Positions 50,469 through 61,988 of a DNA stretch of 64,000 nt are shown in pieces. The DNA is from Adiantum capillus-veneris (lineage: Eukaryota > Streptophyta > Polypodiopsida > Polypodiales > Pteridaceae). The notes below the pieces were generated by a model. It had not been told where the DNA came from and did not search any database. It saw nothing but the letters and a program-made list of their open reading frames with translations. The DNA lies in NCBI GenBank assembly GCA_014529385.2, contig CM043961.1:16474478-16538477 (forward strand), read 5' to 3'. How positions within the stretch are numbered: the first letter of the stretch is position 1; each line of letters starts with the position of its first letter. The position numbers and the translations under genes are program-made.

Positions 50469-52572
50469 AACCACCTCACCAAGAGGCTTGTTTTGTCCCA
50501 AATTTGGACCTTTAAGGTCATAAAGCTAAGGGTCCCTTCATAGGGAGTCAATTTTTTATTGGCCCCTTTACCCTAGACTAGGTTATGGAAATTACCAAGT
50601 TGTAGTTGAGAGCCATGCATGAGCTATTAGAAGGGTCAATGACTTTCCAAGGAGTTGTTCTACTCTCTATTCTCTAAGTTGGATCATAGCGATGGTATAA
50701 TTGTTGTTCTTTTACACCTTATATTGAGGATAGTTTGCAGGGAGGAGTCCATGACGGAAACACTCTTATACCCTATGCACACACAATATCAAGGTAATGG
50801 CAAGTCCTATGGTAGAAACCAATATGAGACACCAAGAGAAGGACTCCCATAATGTTAAACCTTTGAGAGACCATGACAATTCAAAGAGGATACCATAAAA
50901 GAAGGACTCCATGACTCAAGGGGAGTGTTGTTGAAGATGAGCTTTGTCTCCTAAATTGGAGGCCCTCAGTAGCTTAAGGTTTTGGGGTTTGGATACCTAG
51001 AATAGGTTGTAGAAACTCTTGCAACAATTAAGCCTCGAGGCGATCACTTTCTTTACATCGTGTGAGTGCAAGAGATTATTCAAAAGGTCGGAATATAGCC
51101 GCCAAATACATGATATATTCACACTATGGGTGTCTCTTAAAAAACCTAACCCCACTTTCATTGTTTGCTTATACTTGTACATACTATTGTATTGACCAAG
51201 CCATAGGAAGAGCCTTATTGTGCCCTTGTAATGCCCTTGCATATTGCTCCTTGATAATTGGGAGCTATTTAAGTGCACTCCACTAATTAGTATGGTTCAA
51301 GGGTAAAAATTTTACCCAAGCAATAATACTTTTGGAGCGCTCTCAATGATGTGGCACTCGAAAGCACCCTTAAAAATTTGAGATTTAGGATACACAAGAA
51401 GACTTAGAAATTTTCTCATGTAGGAAAATGGAGTCTTTTTCAGTGTTTTTCATACAATGCATAACATCTTGAGCTTATGCTCGAGAGGCACCGCATACCT
51501 AGCTAGGTATGCAGTGCCTCCCTCACAGAATCTCATGATGTTGAGGCAAGTCTCAATGTGAGAATTATTGTGAGAATCTGTCCGAAACTTCTTGTGATAT
51601 TAAGGGCGTCTTGGGGAGCCACGAGTGCACTACTACTCAAAATTTAATGCTGTGGGGTAAAAATGGGCTTATTGAGGCCGCTAAGCATAGAATCAAGAAG
51701 TGTTATAAGGATCACTTAATCTTAACTTCTTAGAGCGTAATTAAACTAAGGAGCAAATCAACCTTATATAGCATGTCTAAAGTATCACACACACAAAAGA
51801 AAAGAAACTACACTCTCAATGCCAATTGAATGTATGCCTTGGTGGTGAGGATTTGTGAATCCCCTTAGAATTGAACTAAACCATAATTAGTGATGGTTGA
51901 GTTGCTTATTTGGACGATGAAAACGCATAATAACGGTGCTCAACTTATCGAAAGAAAGGTAGCAAGTCAGAGTGGCTCACATTGTAAAGATGTTTGGCTA
52001 CTTTGGGAAGTTCTCTTCTAGAATTACTTTTATTATATGGAGGTATTGCATGATGAGATTGACTCACCAACAATATGCCTGCAAAAATGAATTTCTTCTT
52101 TGATTAATTTAAGCATAGGATAATCAATCATGCAAAAAGGTAAGTAATAATACCAAACTCTGAAACTTACATGTTGTGATGAACAAGAAAAAGAGTCTCC
52201 TTATATAGCTATTCTCCATATGTTGAAACCTGCAAAATAAGAGTATATGTGCATGGGGGGATGAATATACTTAGCTAGGGCTTGCTTGATTTATTGCAAA
52301 GGAAGTTACTGCATTGGTATGTGTTGGTGTCCCGTTGCGGCATGTGCACAAGAGTATATTCCTTAGGAAGTATTTGAGTTCTACTGAGCAAGATAAGTAT
52401 AAATCCCTGCAAACAATATAAATTTACCCATAATAATTAGGTTTTGCTGGATATCTACACGAGAATTAGGGTTTCTGGTGAGGATGGTGTGAGAGAGATT
52501 TACGTGTAGATTTTTGGAGCGGCAGAACGGACGGCTTTTTAATCAGCATGTGCATTTTGGAGTTTTCCCATG
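50469..52572. other. Intergenic or intronic, no gene recognised
   Basis: It contains an 18-bp-arm palindrome at 51485-51520. A GAGGATGGTGTG(A/G)GAGAG segment at about 52478 recurs at about 52663. No coding exon was recognised. Confidence 0.45.
51485..51520. repeat. 36-bp near-perfect palindrome
   Basis: Two 18-bp arms meet at 51502/51503 without a loop (...GCATACCTAG|CTAGGTATGC...), with one mismatched pair. Confidence 0.85.
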
Positions 52573-52650
52573 TAGCTACATGAGAATTAGGGTTTGCTAG
52601 ATAGCTACATGAGAATTAGGGCTTGCTAGATAGCTACATGATCAGGAATT
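52573..52650. repeat. 29-bp tandem repeat, 2.7 copies
   Basis: Units start TAGCTACATGA at 52573, 52602 and 52631. The first two share GAATTAGGG(T/C)TTGCTAGA and the third is partial. Confidence 0.88.
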
Positions 52651-52918
52651 GTGGTTTCTTCCGAGGATGGTGTGGGAGAGATTTGTGGAAGAAGATATAA
52701 GTAGACTAAAAATGGCTGCTCAGCTGCAGCTGCTTGCTGGTAATTGATGCTGGCTCTGCTTTGAAGAAGACATCATCTTCAAATCTTCCTTTATTCTCAT
52801 TTGCAACAAGAGTACTTGTGTGTATGTCTCATGTATGTATGTACACAAGAATGCATATCAAATCCTGTACAGCGCCCCTCCCCCCCCCAAAAACCCGCAC
52901 GCCGACGCGCACACAGAG

Positions 52919-53035
52919 TCTCTCTCTCTCTCTCTCTATCTCTCTCCCCTCCGATCTCAGGTCTCTCTTCTTCTTTCGTATGTGTGTAGAAGTAGAATGT
53001 CTGTGTGTGCGCACATTCATATGTATGTGGATGCG

Positions 53036-53086
<51 letters not shown>

Positions 53087-53359
53087 GGGTACTACGTAGG
53101 ACGAGAGCTGCATTGCATGCATGCAGCAGCTGGAGGACGTGCAGGCCGGTGGCCTTGAATTGAGAGATTCCGAGGGTACTCCTGCTCTTCCTCCTACTTT
53201 AAGACCCACAACCACAGCAAGGTCCAGACCAGACCAAACAATGTTGGGTGACCACGCAGGTGGCAGCTGCAGCCCCACGGTCCACGTTGAAAACGCTCTC
53301 TCGCGCGCGCGCGCACAAATACAGACCGTGTAGACGTACACGTACACGCACACGCACGT

Positions 53360-53397
<38 letters not shown>

Positions 53398-53479
53398 CCC
53401 CACACACACGAGCGCCCGCTCGGCCACACAAGCAGCCGTCGCCGACGTGTAAGACACGACCGCCTCCACGCTGTCTCGC

Positions 53480-53526
<47 letters not shown>

Positions 53527-53620
53527 AGATTCCTCCACGAGCGCACACACGAGCGCGCGCGCGCACACACACACCCGCTGCCATGCGCAGAGAGAGTAGA
53601 CGGAGGGGGGGGGGGGAGAG
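52919..53620. repeat. Microsatellite-dense island
   Basis: CT (52919-52946), then GA tracts at 53038-53085, 53362-53394 and 53485-53523, a GC/CA-rich run (53543-53572) and a G run (about 53606-53615) occur within 700 bp. The 53090-53330 interval is comparatively GC-rich and non-repetitive. Long open frames here (up to 273 codons on the minus strand) are translations of the repeats. The first CT and first GA tracts are inverted relative to each other. The island could be a promoter or 5' leader, but no gene start was recognised. Confidence 0.85.
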
Positions 53621-54640
53621 AGAGAGAGGGAGAATGGATGTAATTGGCATGAGTGCACCGGCTTGACCAGATCCTCTCTACTTTCCAATGGTCCTCCTTA
53701 TTGCTTCTCCTCTTAGATCATCTCTATGCCTTCAATATCTTTTCATGAACACGTTCCCCTTTAACATCTGGTTCACACGATTGTTTGGTGGAACAAGACC
53801 GCTTAAAGCGACTATGAGTCAAAAGTCTCTCCTAAATGGCCTGATTTTCCTTCTTGTAAAGATGCAACTTTGTAGGATTTTGGAACAAATTTTGTTATCT
53901 TTTTTTTTTGGGGTTTTTTTCCCCTGTAATCCTCGCTTGAAACCAACCTAGAGGAGGGACTCTTATATCGACCATTTCACTTCAATATCGGAGTGGTCGC
54001 TTTCCAAAATGTATACCTTATCACATGGTAACGAGGGAAGATTATATATAATACTATCGTATATTGTATGTATACCATCACAGGGGGGTGAGTGTTTTTA
54101 GAAGACACCCATAGTGTAGATTATATAAAGTATGTACATGTTACGATCTTGAAGGCACATGATATATGAAAACTTTTAAAGCTCAAGCTTGTGATACCCC
54201 TCCTAGTGCTCACATATCCCGTTTTATATTGTAATTAATTTACCGATTGAGAATCCCGGTGTAACTCCATTAGACTTTGATTTTCAAGGTCAACTAGTCT
54301 TGCTTGGTACGTTGGCCTTGCCAAAGAAATTTGTTGATATGGCTTGATATTGATGTGTTGATGTGATTTAGTATTGATGTGTTGTTGCGATTCAAAAACA
54401 ATTCGTTTATATATAGTACTTTGTTCACATATAGTGGATTCTAGTATGAGAAATGCGAGAATTAACTTGGACTACTCATCTGGTCATAGAATAGGTGTCT
54501 TGTTTGAGCTACAAGAACACTATAAAAGAAGAAGCACAAAACGTCATACATTGCCGCGGATTAACAAAGGAAAATAGAAAGAGAAAATATTTCGTATGTG
54601 GCAATAACAACGGCAAAAGCCGCGATAGTGATCCAACAAC
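53621..54640. other. Intergenic, no gene recognised
   Basis: An 87-codon frame at 53688-53951 has hydrophobic patches but no family signature. A CACTATAAAAGAAG sequence at 54528 resembles a CACTA-transposon end, but no partner end was found. Confidence 0.4.
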
Positions 54641-54648
54641 TATGTATA

Positions 54649-54801
54649 CGGTAATAGACACGGATATATATCCGCACCTAGTATTACCGCATCTATATCC
54701 ACACATATTACCGCTACATGGACGAGTATACAGGTACTAAAAAATAAAGATGCTCATTTGGGCCATCCAATTGGATGGTCCAAATGAAAATCTTTATTTT
54801 T
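54649..54801. repeat. Cluster of palindromes
   Basis: Within 150 bp lie a perfect 14-bp palindrome CGGATATATATCCG (54661-54674), framed by CGGTAATA and TATTACCG arms (54649-54689), and a 62-bp palindrome (54740-54801) with 31-bp arms. The latter has three mismatched pairs and no loop (centre ATCCAA|TTGGAT). Confidence 0.85.
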
Positions 54802-57608
54802 GACCTGCATAAAATATATCAAACATTAATTGCATTTTTTAAAGTTTACAACAGAAAAAGATAATTATAAACTTTGGAATTAACAACATAATCTATAAAT
54901 TACGTCACATTTTATCTACATTATTTAAAGCACAAAAGAAAAATATTGAAATTTACAAATAAAGCCAAAATTTTACAACGTTATATGTATGAATGAGTTT
55001 GTTGCGCCATTACGCTTGTACAAAAGGACTACAAAAACAATTTCAATCTACATCCTCCTCTTCCTCATCCATAGGTACATAAATGTGATTGCTCTAACTT
55101 TACAAAAACCAAAACAAAATTAAACAAATCAATAACTCAAAATGATTATTACAATATTTACTAACTATACTTACCGTTTGTAGAGATCCAACCGTAGAGT
55201 TGAACTGCTCATGAGGGATATGGTTGTTTCCAACAACCATCGTCAAGTATCGAATCCCATGTGTCTCTCTCGATACTTGACCATGTCTCTAGCGGGACGA
55301 GTCGAAGTTATATTCTCCTAAGTTAAAGATACCTTAAAAGTTTGCATAAGTTAAAATATCTCCCATATAGAAGCTTGCATAATAAAAAATTGTTTATAAG
55401 CTTGTATAGTAAAAAGTTTCTTATCATTAGGGACAAAAACGGCTAAAAAAGGACTGTTTGTTAAGCTAAGGGTTAAGAAATAGTCCAATAGTCAATTGAC
55501 ATGTATACAAAAGTATAACACTCTTGTCTCCTCTACGTACCTTGGGTCTTTATGGTCCTATTTTGGTGGAGAACGGCTAGAAAGGTCCCATTTGTTTGGC
55601 TAAAACCACTAGATCTAGGTGTTTTAGGTGGCTAATATTAAAGTTTGGATCCAAAGTACTGGCCTTTTGTTCCATTTTATATTTCACAAAATCAAGCTAG
55701 AAGATACGCAATCTTGCGTACCTTTCCAAGCTCTGAAAACAAGGCCATTAATGACAAATCAACTAGTTTTTTCAAACGTCTACTTTTTTCACCTTCCCTC
55801 CATTTTGTGAAGGTTTTTCCTCTTTTCGTTGCATTTTCAAGTCACACACTCTTCTTTCCACTACACCTCGTCCTTCTCATAGTATAACTCCTTGTGATTT
55901 TCATTAAATTAGAGAAATAGTCTTTGAAAACCCATGTCTTTTTTTGTGAATGACTAGGAAACAATGCCCCCTTCATGAAAAGGTGCCCACAGAGTGAAAA
56001 GAACCAAGCCAGATGAAGTGAAAAACCATTGGAAAGGTCGTGTTCCTACCTTCAAAGTGACCATTCCATTCTCCATTCTCACTGTAAGGAACACAAAAGC
56101 TTATATAACAGATACAACCAATCTTTATCTCATCGCTCCCTCATTTTATTTATTTTTTGCTTTAATTTCAATTATCTTTCCATCCACACCTATGGAGTAG
56201 CAGCCTATTGAGAGTTTAAGTGGTGCATTTAAGTACATGGTTTCATCAAGAGAAGGTGCACATGAAGAACTACATGAATTTCCTGTTTCCACCATACCGT
56301 ATCACTAGAATGGGAAGTCCCTGATCCAAGCACCTTTAAATACATAATCAAAGAAGATATCCTCAAAGCTATGTCTTCGAGCATGATTTCAAGGAGGATG
56401 AAGATTCAATGGTTCTTGCCTATACATGTCTTTGTGACATGTTTCAAAACAATGGATTTGTAGAGGACATGAATGATGTGGCTCAATAGAAGGCTGTTGT
56501 ATATAACTGAACTAGACACCGTAATTGGAGAAGGCCCCCCCCCACAAGAAGAATTTCCATATTGACGACAATATCAATTGTAAAGTAAGCCCAAACTCTA
56601 TGCCGACAGCCATTACTTTTGGGCAATGACTACAAGAGATGGAGAAGCAGGCTAGGTAGTTCGGTCCCTGTAGAGTTTGAATTGAAAATCATACTCCATC
56701 CATTTACTAATCCTAGAAACCTTATACTAACATCAAACTAGAGACTATGATATGTCAAAGAATCTCTCATGTGTCTGGATGAAACATCTAGAAACATCCC
56801 CCGAGTATAGATTCAAAGTTGATGACACTGTTGTGTGAGCACAAGGAAAGAGAACGCAACCTCATGCATCACATGTCTTTCCCCATAAAGATTTGTATTT
56901 GAGACACTTGCAAGGACTTTATAAGTTGAAGTGGATTTCTCCAATATTGTAATGACTACATTTTGCAAAAATACATGTCTTTTCTACTTTGTTGATGTGA
57001 ACAATATTTAATGTAGATTTAAAATATAAATGACACCATGATACAAAGTTGAGAATTGATTTTTTGATATTGAATATTTAAGTAAAAAAATATAATCTCA
57101 AAAAGGGTGTCTGTCTATATGGACAAAATGAACAAAACTATATACAACTCTTGTGGGATAATGTAATCAGCCAACCAATTAACTTTTCTTTTTGTATGGG
57201 ATGATTCAAGATCTTCAAAGACCCTTTGCCTTTTTTGTTTTTTGTGATTGAATGTTATTGAAAGAGGTTCAAGAGGGGGTTTTGGTGACTTCAGCTCTTG
57301 AGGGGTTGGCATGGGAGACTTGGGGGTCGTGAGTTGGGCTCCTAAGGGGTTGGATTGTTAGACTTGGAAATGGGTTCCCTGGGGGGTGGTGAGTTGGGTT
57401 TCTGTGGAGTTGGCTTGGGAGAATTGGCAACCATCTTGGCAGAACATGAATGGAATATTGAAAGGGGAGCCAAGCTTGGCCCCCTTTCTTTCTTAGATGA
57501 CCAATGCTTATGAACTTTAAATTTTAGTGGTGAGTGGAATGAACAGCCCGTGTCATCGTAAGAGTTTAGTAGCCCAAAAAACATAAGGGGAGAACTTCTT
57601 GGATTCAC
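54802..57608. other. Intergenic, AT-rich, no gene recognised
   Basis: A minus-strand stretch around 55310-55170 could be an exon (donor-like ACG|GTAAGT), followed by a short acidic segment ending in a stop (EEEEDVD, about 55065-55045). Frames at 57115-57614 on the minus strand are Pro/Ser/Lys-rich. Neither matches a family I know. Confidence 0.35.
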
Positions 57609-58440
57609 AAACATGTGCTAAGTAGCCCACAGTGTCATAAAACAGAGCCCACGAGCCAGAACAGCTTGATGGCAAAGCTTCCAGGAGTCACAAATGAGTG
57701 ATATCGTGTCGTACAAAAGGAATGTAGCCTGAACAAAGCGAATGGAGGGGTTTAAAAATTTAGCAGATGGCTCTATTGCTTTGTGTCGAAGTAGGATGAG
57801 AGAATAAGCAATGTTTGAAAATCTAGGGTGAGAGTTTTACAGTCGGTGGAAAATGAGCACATGTAGAGGTTTTCATTTGCAAACAAAACATGCGTAAGTA
57901 GCCCACACTGTCATAAAAAAGAGTTCATAAGCCTAAACGGTGTGATGGCAAAGCTTCCAGGAGTCACAAAATGAATGCTATCGCGTCGTACAAGGAATAA
58001 GGAATGTAGCCCAAACAAAGCGAATAGAGAGTTTAAAAAGTTACTAGATGGCCCTATCGCTTTGTGTCGGACTACGATGAGAGAATGAAGCAATGCTTAA
58101 AAATCAAGGGTGAAAGTTTTGTGGTCGGTGGAAAATGAACCAATGTAGAGGTTTTCATTTGCTAATTAAACATGTGCTAAGTAGCCCACAATGTCATCGA
58201 AAAGAGTCCATAAGCCTCAACGACGTGATGATAGAGCTTCCAAGAGTCATAAATGAGTGCTATCGCGTCATACAAGAATAAGGAATGTAGCCCGAACAAA
58301 GCGAATGGAGGGGTTAAAAAATTTACGAGATGGCCCTATCGCTTTGTCTTGAACTATGATGAGAGAATGAAGCAATGCTTGAAAAATCAAGGGTGTCAGT
58401 TTCGGTGGAAAATGAATATATGTAGAGGTTTTAATTTTCT
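57609..58440. repeat. Three-copy tandem repeat of about 280 bp
   Basis: Units begin near ACATG(T/C)G..AAGTAGCCCAC at about 57611, 57889 and 58171. They share GTGATGG(C/T)A...AGCTTCCA, GAATGTAGCC(C/T)(G/A)AACAAAGCG and GGTGGAAAATGA. Divergence between copies is moderate, so the array is not recent. Confidence 0.88.
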
Positions 58441-58584
58441 TAAAAACAGGATAAAAGTTTTATCCTAAAAATCATGCTTTTCTAGTTCAAAAACATGAAA
58501 TCTAGATTACCTCACAATATATGAAATTATAATTTTCTTATAAGCCAAAATTTGATATTTTTGACATCATTGATGCCTCCATGA
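58441..58584. other. Short AT-rich spacer
   Basis: Nothing is recognised between the tandem array and the foldback. Confidence 0.5.
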
Positions 58585-58757
58585 AACGAATGGCTACATG
58601 CCCCGTTTGCACACCCGGAGAGGCCATTAGGCCCAAAACAAACCTCTGGAGGCCCTATCTTGCACGACGCAAAAATGGGAGGTAGGTAATTTTGTACCAT
58701 GCGAGACAGGGCCTCCACATGCTTGTTTTATGCCTAAAGGGCATGTAGCCATTCGTT
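58585..58757. mobile_element. 173-bp foldback (MITE-like or hairpin precursor)
   Basis: The ends are a perfect 19-bp inverted repeat (AACGAATGGCTACATGCCC at 58585-58603; complement at 58739-58757). Inside, the left arm continues TTAGGCCCAAAACAAACCTC.TGGAGGCCCTATCTTGCA and the right-arm complement reads TTAGGCATAAAACAAGCATG.TGGAGGCCCTGTCTCGCA. The two halves therefore pair along almost their whole length. No clear TSD is seen at the exact ends. It could be a short foldback transposon or a young small-RNA hairpin. Confidence 0.75.
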
Positions 58758-59052
58758 CCTGGGGTTTTTGGGCGTTCCGAACGCAAATTATGTAATGTAT
58801 AAAAGCTAGAATTTTACTTTGAGTCATTAAGAAGAGTTATAACAACATGAAAGAGTAAATAGTGAGAGTGAAGTCACCCATGTCATCTACATGGAGGTGT
58901 TCACTTGCACTTTGGATTTGTATAACTGAGCCAAGGGGATGTCGTTTTGCAAAAAGAGCCATGGAAGGTATAATGGAGCTAGCAACACTAGCAAAGCTAG
59001 CACTAGAAGAGCAGAGGGAAAGCTCGTGAAGGTGCATAGAGCCAAACAAAAG

Positions 59053-59058
<6 letters not shown>

Positions 59059-59116
<58 letters not shown>
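59059..59116. repeat. (GA)29 microsatellite
   Basis: This is an uninterrupted GA tract. Confidence 0.95.
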
Positions 59117-59122
<6 letters not shown>

Positions 59123-59671
59123 AGTAATTCAAAAGTGAAGAAACAACTATTTGCCGCCAAGTCACTTGAATGAGAACAAACTTGAGGTGTACCACAAAGG
59201 AATAGTATGAAAAGGATATCTTTTTAAATATGCAGAGATATGTACCTAGATACGCTTTAATCCCACAGATATGCTTTAAATGCTCAAAACGTCCAAATTT
59301 GGATCCATTTTGACCATCAATGGCTCTGCTAATTAGCAAGTTAACCAATTTCTTACACAACCCTTTTTGAGTCATTTTTGGCCCTAATGATACTTGTCTT
59401 TTTAAGCCTCTTTGCCTCTTGAACCAAAGTGCATGGTAGTTTGCCTTGTTGGGGTAAGCCTTTAGCTTACACTTGATAGTTGACCAACCTTTAAAGCGAA
59501 GAATACGAAGCATGCACCCTTATGTGCATGCATGCATCCCACTATATAGATTTTCCTAATACATGCTTCTTTAATATAGCTACTTGCTATTTGGTATAGC
59601 CACATGCTATTTGACCCCTTTTTCACATGTGATGCATATCACTTTCTAGCATTTACACTACAAAAATTTGA
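59117..59671. other. Intergenic, no gene recognised
   Basis: A minus-strand open frame crossing the GA tract (58887-59513) has a Leu-Ser repeat at its centre and no domain. Confidence 0.45.
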
Positions 59672-59703
59672 AAACATTTACGAGCAACCTTTTACAACGA
59701 TTT

Positions 59704-59765
<62 letters not shown>

Positions 59766-60560
59766 CAAAATGGGTTGGCCAAAGACGAGAGAGGGGGGAG
59801 GAAGGACTTTTTTTAAAATTTTATATATTATCGTGCAAATTATCGTATAAATCATCGTGCATAGTACCAAATTTATTCCCATGAATATTATTGCAATTAT
59901 TATTGACCAATGATTTGGCGTTAATCATGAACAACTATTTGGTTAAATTAGGTTGTTCAAGGCATGTGACTGCTTTGTCACAAATATTGACCCGCAAGGA
60001 AACCATGCATCGTGTAGGAAATAGAAGAGGCTTGCACTCTTCCCCCGAATACCGTGCATGCATTTTACTTAAGCAACTACATCCATGCATTCGTTACATA
60101 TTCTGAAAGGCTTTACATAGTGGTGGTGGCGACGAGCTCTCTTGCTATGAAGAGATGTCACTGAAAAATTGAAAACGTTTACCATGGCTTTTTACCGCGA
60201 TTTGTGTAGAGAGAGACACTTAATCATTCAAATTTAGGTATTTCCCTTAGTTGTTCTTGTGAATTTTTTTTTAGGCATATGATTTTATATTTTTAAAAAA
60301 AGGACAAAAAAAAAAAAAACATAAAACGATGGCTACATGGATAAAATTAGGCTGCGCAAGGCATGCGTCTGCTTTAATGTCACAAATATTAAACCGTAAG
60401 GAAAACACAAATCATGTACAAAATAGAAAAAGCTCGCACTCTTCCCCCAAATACTGTGCATGCACTTCACGTGAGCGACTATATCCATGCATTCATCACA
60501 TATTCTGAAAGGCTTTACATAGTGGTGGAGATGATCTCTATGGCTGCGAAGAGATATTGA
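59672..60560. repeat. Diverged tandem duplication; one copy carries (GA)28
   Basis: Copy 1 (59672 to about 60164) and copy 2 (60165 to about 60560) share AAAAATT(T)GAAAAC, ACGATTTGT/GCGATTTGTG, CACTCTTCCCCC(G/A)AATAC and TCTGAAAGGCTTTACATAGT. Copy 1 has (GA)28 at 59707-59763; copy 2 has (GA)4 at 60209-60216. Confidence 0.82.
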
Positions 60561-60953
60561 GCAAGGAGAAGAATAAAAGAGCTCTTCTTCAAAGCAATTT
60601 TCAATAGCGGAAGCACTCTCGTGCCGCGCACAATACAAACTGCTACTTGCACCCATAACTCTTTAGAACAACAATGGAAGAAAATGTGGGAAGTGGATGT
60701 TAGGAAGGGAGAGAGGTTATTACCTCTAGCAAATTTGAGTAGTTTTTTCCATTTCAAAGCATGCATTTGTTATTTTTCATGAAAATTTGTACCAAAAAAT
60801 GATAGATATTTTATCATTAAAATAATCACACCCACTTGATTAACATAAATTATCATGCTTGAAAAATTTAGAGAGTGAGAGAAAGTGATGAATTGGCAAC
60901 ATGACAAAAACTTTTCATAGAATAAAATACATAAAATGTTTATAGATCATTTT
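60561..60953. other. Intergenic, no gene recognised
   Basis: AT-rich sequence without motif or repeat that I can identify. Confidence 0.45.
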
Positions 60954-61331
60954 TCAAAGTTCACTACAAGTAGCTTGATCTAAATCTAAACCCATGGCTA
61001 CTAAATCAATAAAGAGAGAAATTGAATTGTCGTTTGTGGATGTGGTGGCTTCATCATCTTTGAACTTGCCATCTTCTATCTCATCATTGTTATCATGGCA
61101 ATCATCCTCGTTGAGATTGGTGGAATTGGTACTTGAATCATCGATTTCTCTCTTCCCTATCTCCCCCTCATTCAATGTAATAGGTGGGAGAGGTTCAAAG
61201 ATGATCTCCACTTCATTAGTATAAAAAATGGTTCTACCTCGAAGTATTACGAAAACTATGAACATAAATTTGGTTGATGTATTGATGGAATATAGATGCA
61301 TTATAGAAGAGAAGCTCAAAGTGAGTGACAT
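60954..61331 (-). CDS. Unassigned acidic ORF (125 aa)
   Basis: This minus-strand frame starts MSLTLSFSSIMHLY directly downstream, in its own orientation, of the LTR-like segment 61340-61834. The middle is acidic and Asn/Asp-rich (NLNEDDCHDNNDEIEDGKFK). I recognise no family. Its position after a TATA-bearing, intron-like leader makes a transcript conceivable. It may equally be chance coding. Confidence 0.3.
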   Translation of the reverse strand: MSLTLSFSSIMHLYSINTSTKFMFIVFVILRGRTIFYTNEVEIIFEPLPPITLNEGEIGKREIDDSSTNSTNLNEDDCHDNNDEIEDGKFKDDEATTSTNDNSISLFIDLVAMGLDLDQATCSEL

Positions 61332-61339
61332 TGGTATTA

Positions 61340-61834
61340 TGTTACCAGCAAATTGCTACAAATGGGAGCGTGGAGTTCCCTGCAAAATAGAAAAATAACA
61401 CGTTGCAATCATAAAACCGACAAATCCGCATACCTGACGAGTCTCGTAGCACAGAATTGAGACCATAAGCAAACAGAGAGAGATCAAGAGCAAGACAATG
61501 CACGTGCAGGCGCACCTCCTAGAATGGAGTGCTACTCCTGGCACGATGAGAGAGAAGAGAAGAGAGGAGAGAAGAATACACAGACACTGGGTGCAATCTC
61601 CCCCGTGCAAAAGTGAGCATTTCCCTATTGCACGCATTTATTTATAGATTTCTTGAATGCCCAAGAATGAGTACAAACTGGCCAGCCGGACATAATTGAC
61701 CAAAGCTCATAAAGAGCACTTGAATAATCAAATATACATAAAATGTAATATCCTTGTGCATAATCCATTATCTGTTGATGCTTTTGCCGCTTGTCAGCTG
61801 GTGCAATAGATAATAAAATATCAATTCTATAACA
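61340..61834 (-). repeat. LTR-like segment (solo LTR or gene leader)
   Basis: The minus strand begins TGTTATAG and ends TGGTAACA, so the 495-bp segment has TGTTA...TAACA ends typical of copia LTRs. It contains a TATA-box-like TCTATAAATA about 190 bp from its start and a CT-rich leader. It also has an intron-like pair: donor CAG|GTATGCGG and acceptor CTATTTTGCAG. No primer site follows it on the minus strand. Flanks TATTA and TACCT do not form a TSD. The alternative is the promoter and first exons of a gene. Confidence 0.4.
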
Positions 61835-61988
61835 TACCTCTCCGTTGGAAAGCAACTGTGCTCAGTTGTTGCGAAGATAAAAATCTACAAACAATAGTTG
61901 TAAAAAACAATGATTAGAAATCTGTATCAAATAGCAAAAGAAAAATCCATAAAATTAGACACATTGGTTATGCTTGACGTCATCCACA

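Noticed and set aside
52829-53650. 273-codon minus-strand open frame
   Set aside because: It is made largely of Leu-Ser and Val-Cys-Arg repeats from CT and CA tracts, with no domain. Other Leu-Ser/Arg-Glu frames across the window were rejected for the same reason.
54525-54545. CACTA-transposon terminus (CACTATAAAAGAAG)
   Set aside because: No matching right end (..TAGTG with a GAA duplication) was found in the window. Palindromes nearby keep it as a possibility only.
55040-55330. Possible minus-strand exons with a GTAAGT donor and an acidic C-terminus
   Set aside because: No family match and no long open frame; splice-like motifs alone are weak evidence.
57115-57614. Two Pro/Ser/Lys-rich minus-strand frames
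   Set aside because: Low-complexity composition, interrupted by stops, with no recognised family.
58887-59513. 208-codon minus-strand frame
   Set aside because: Openness depends on the (GA)29 tract, and the remainder has no recognisable motif.
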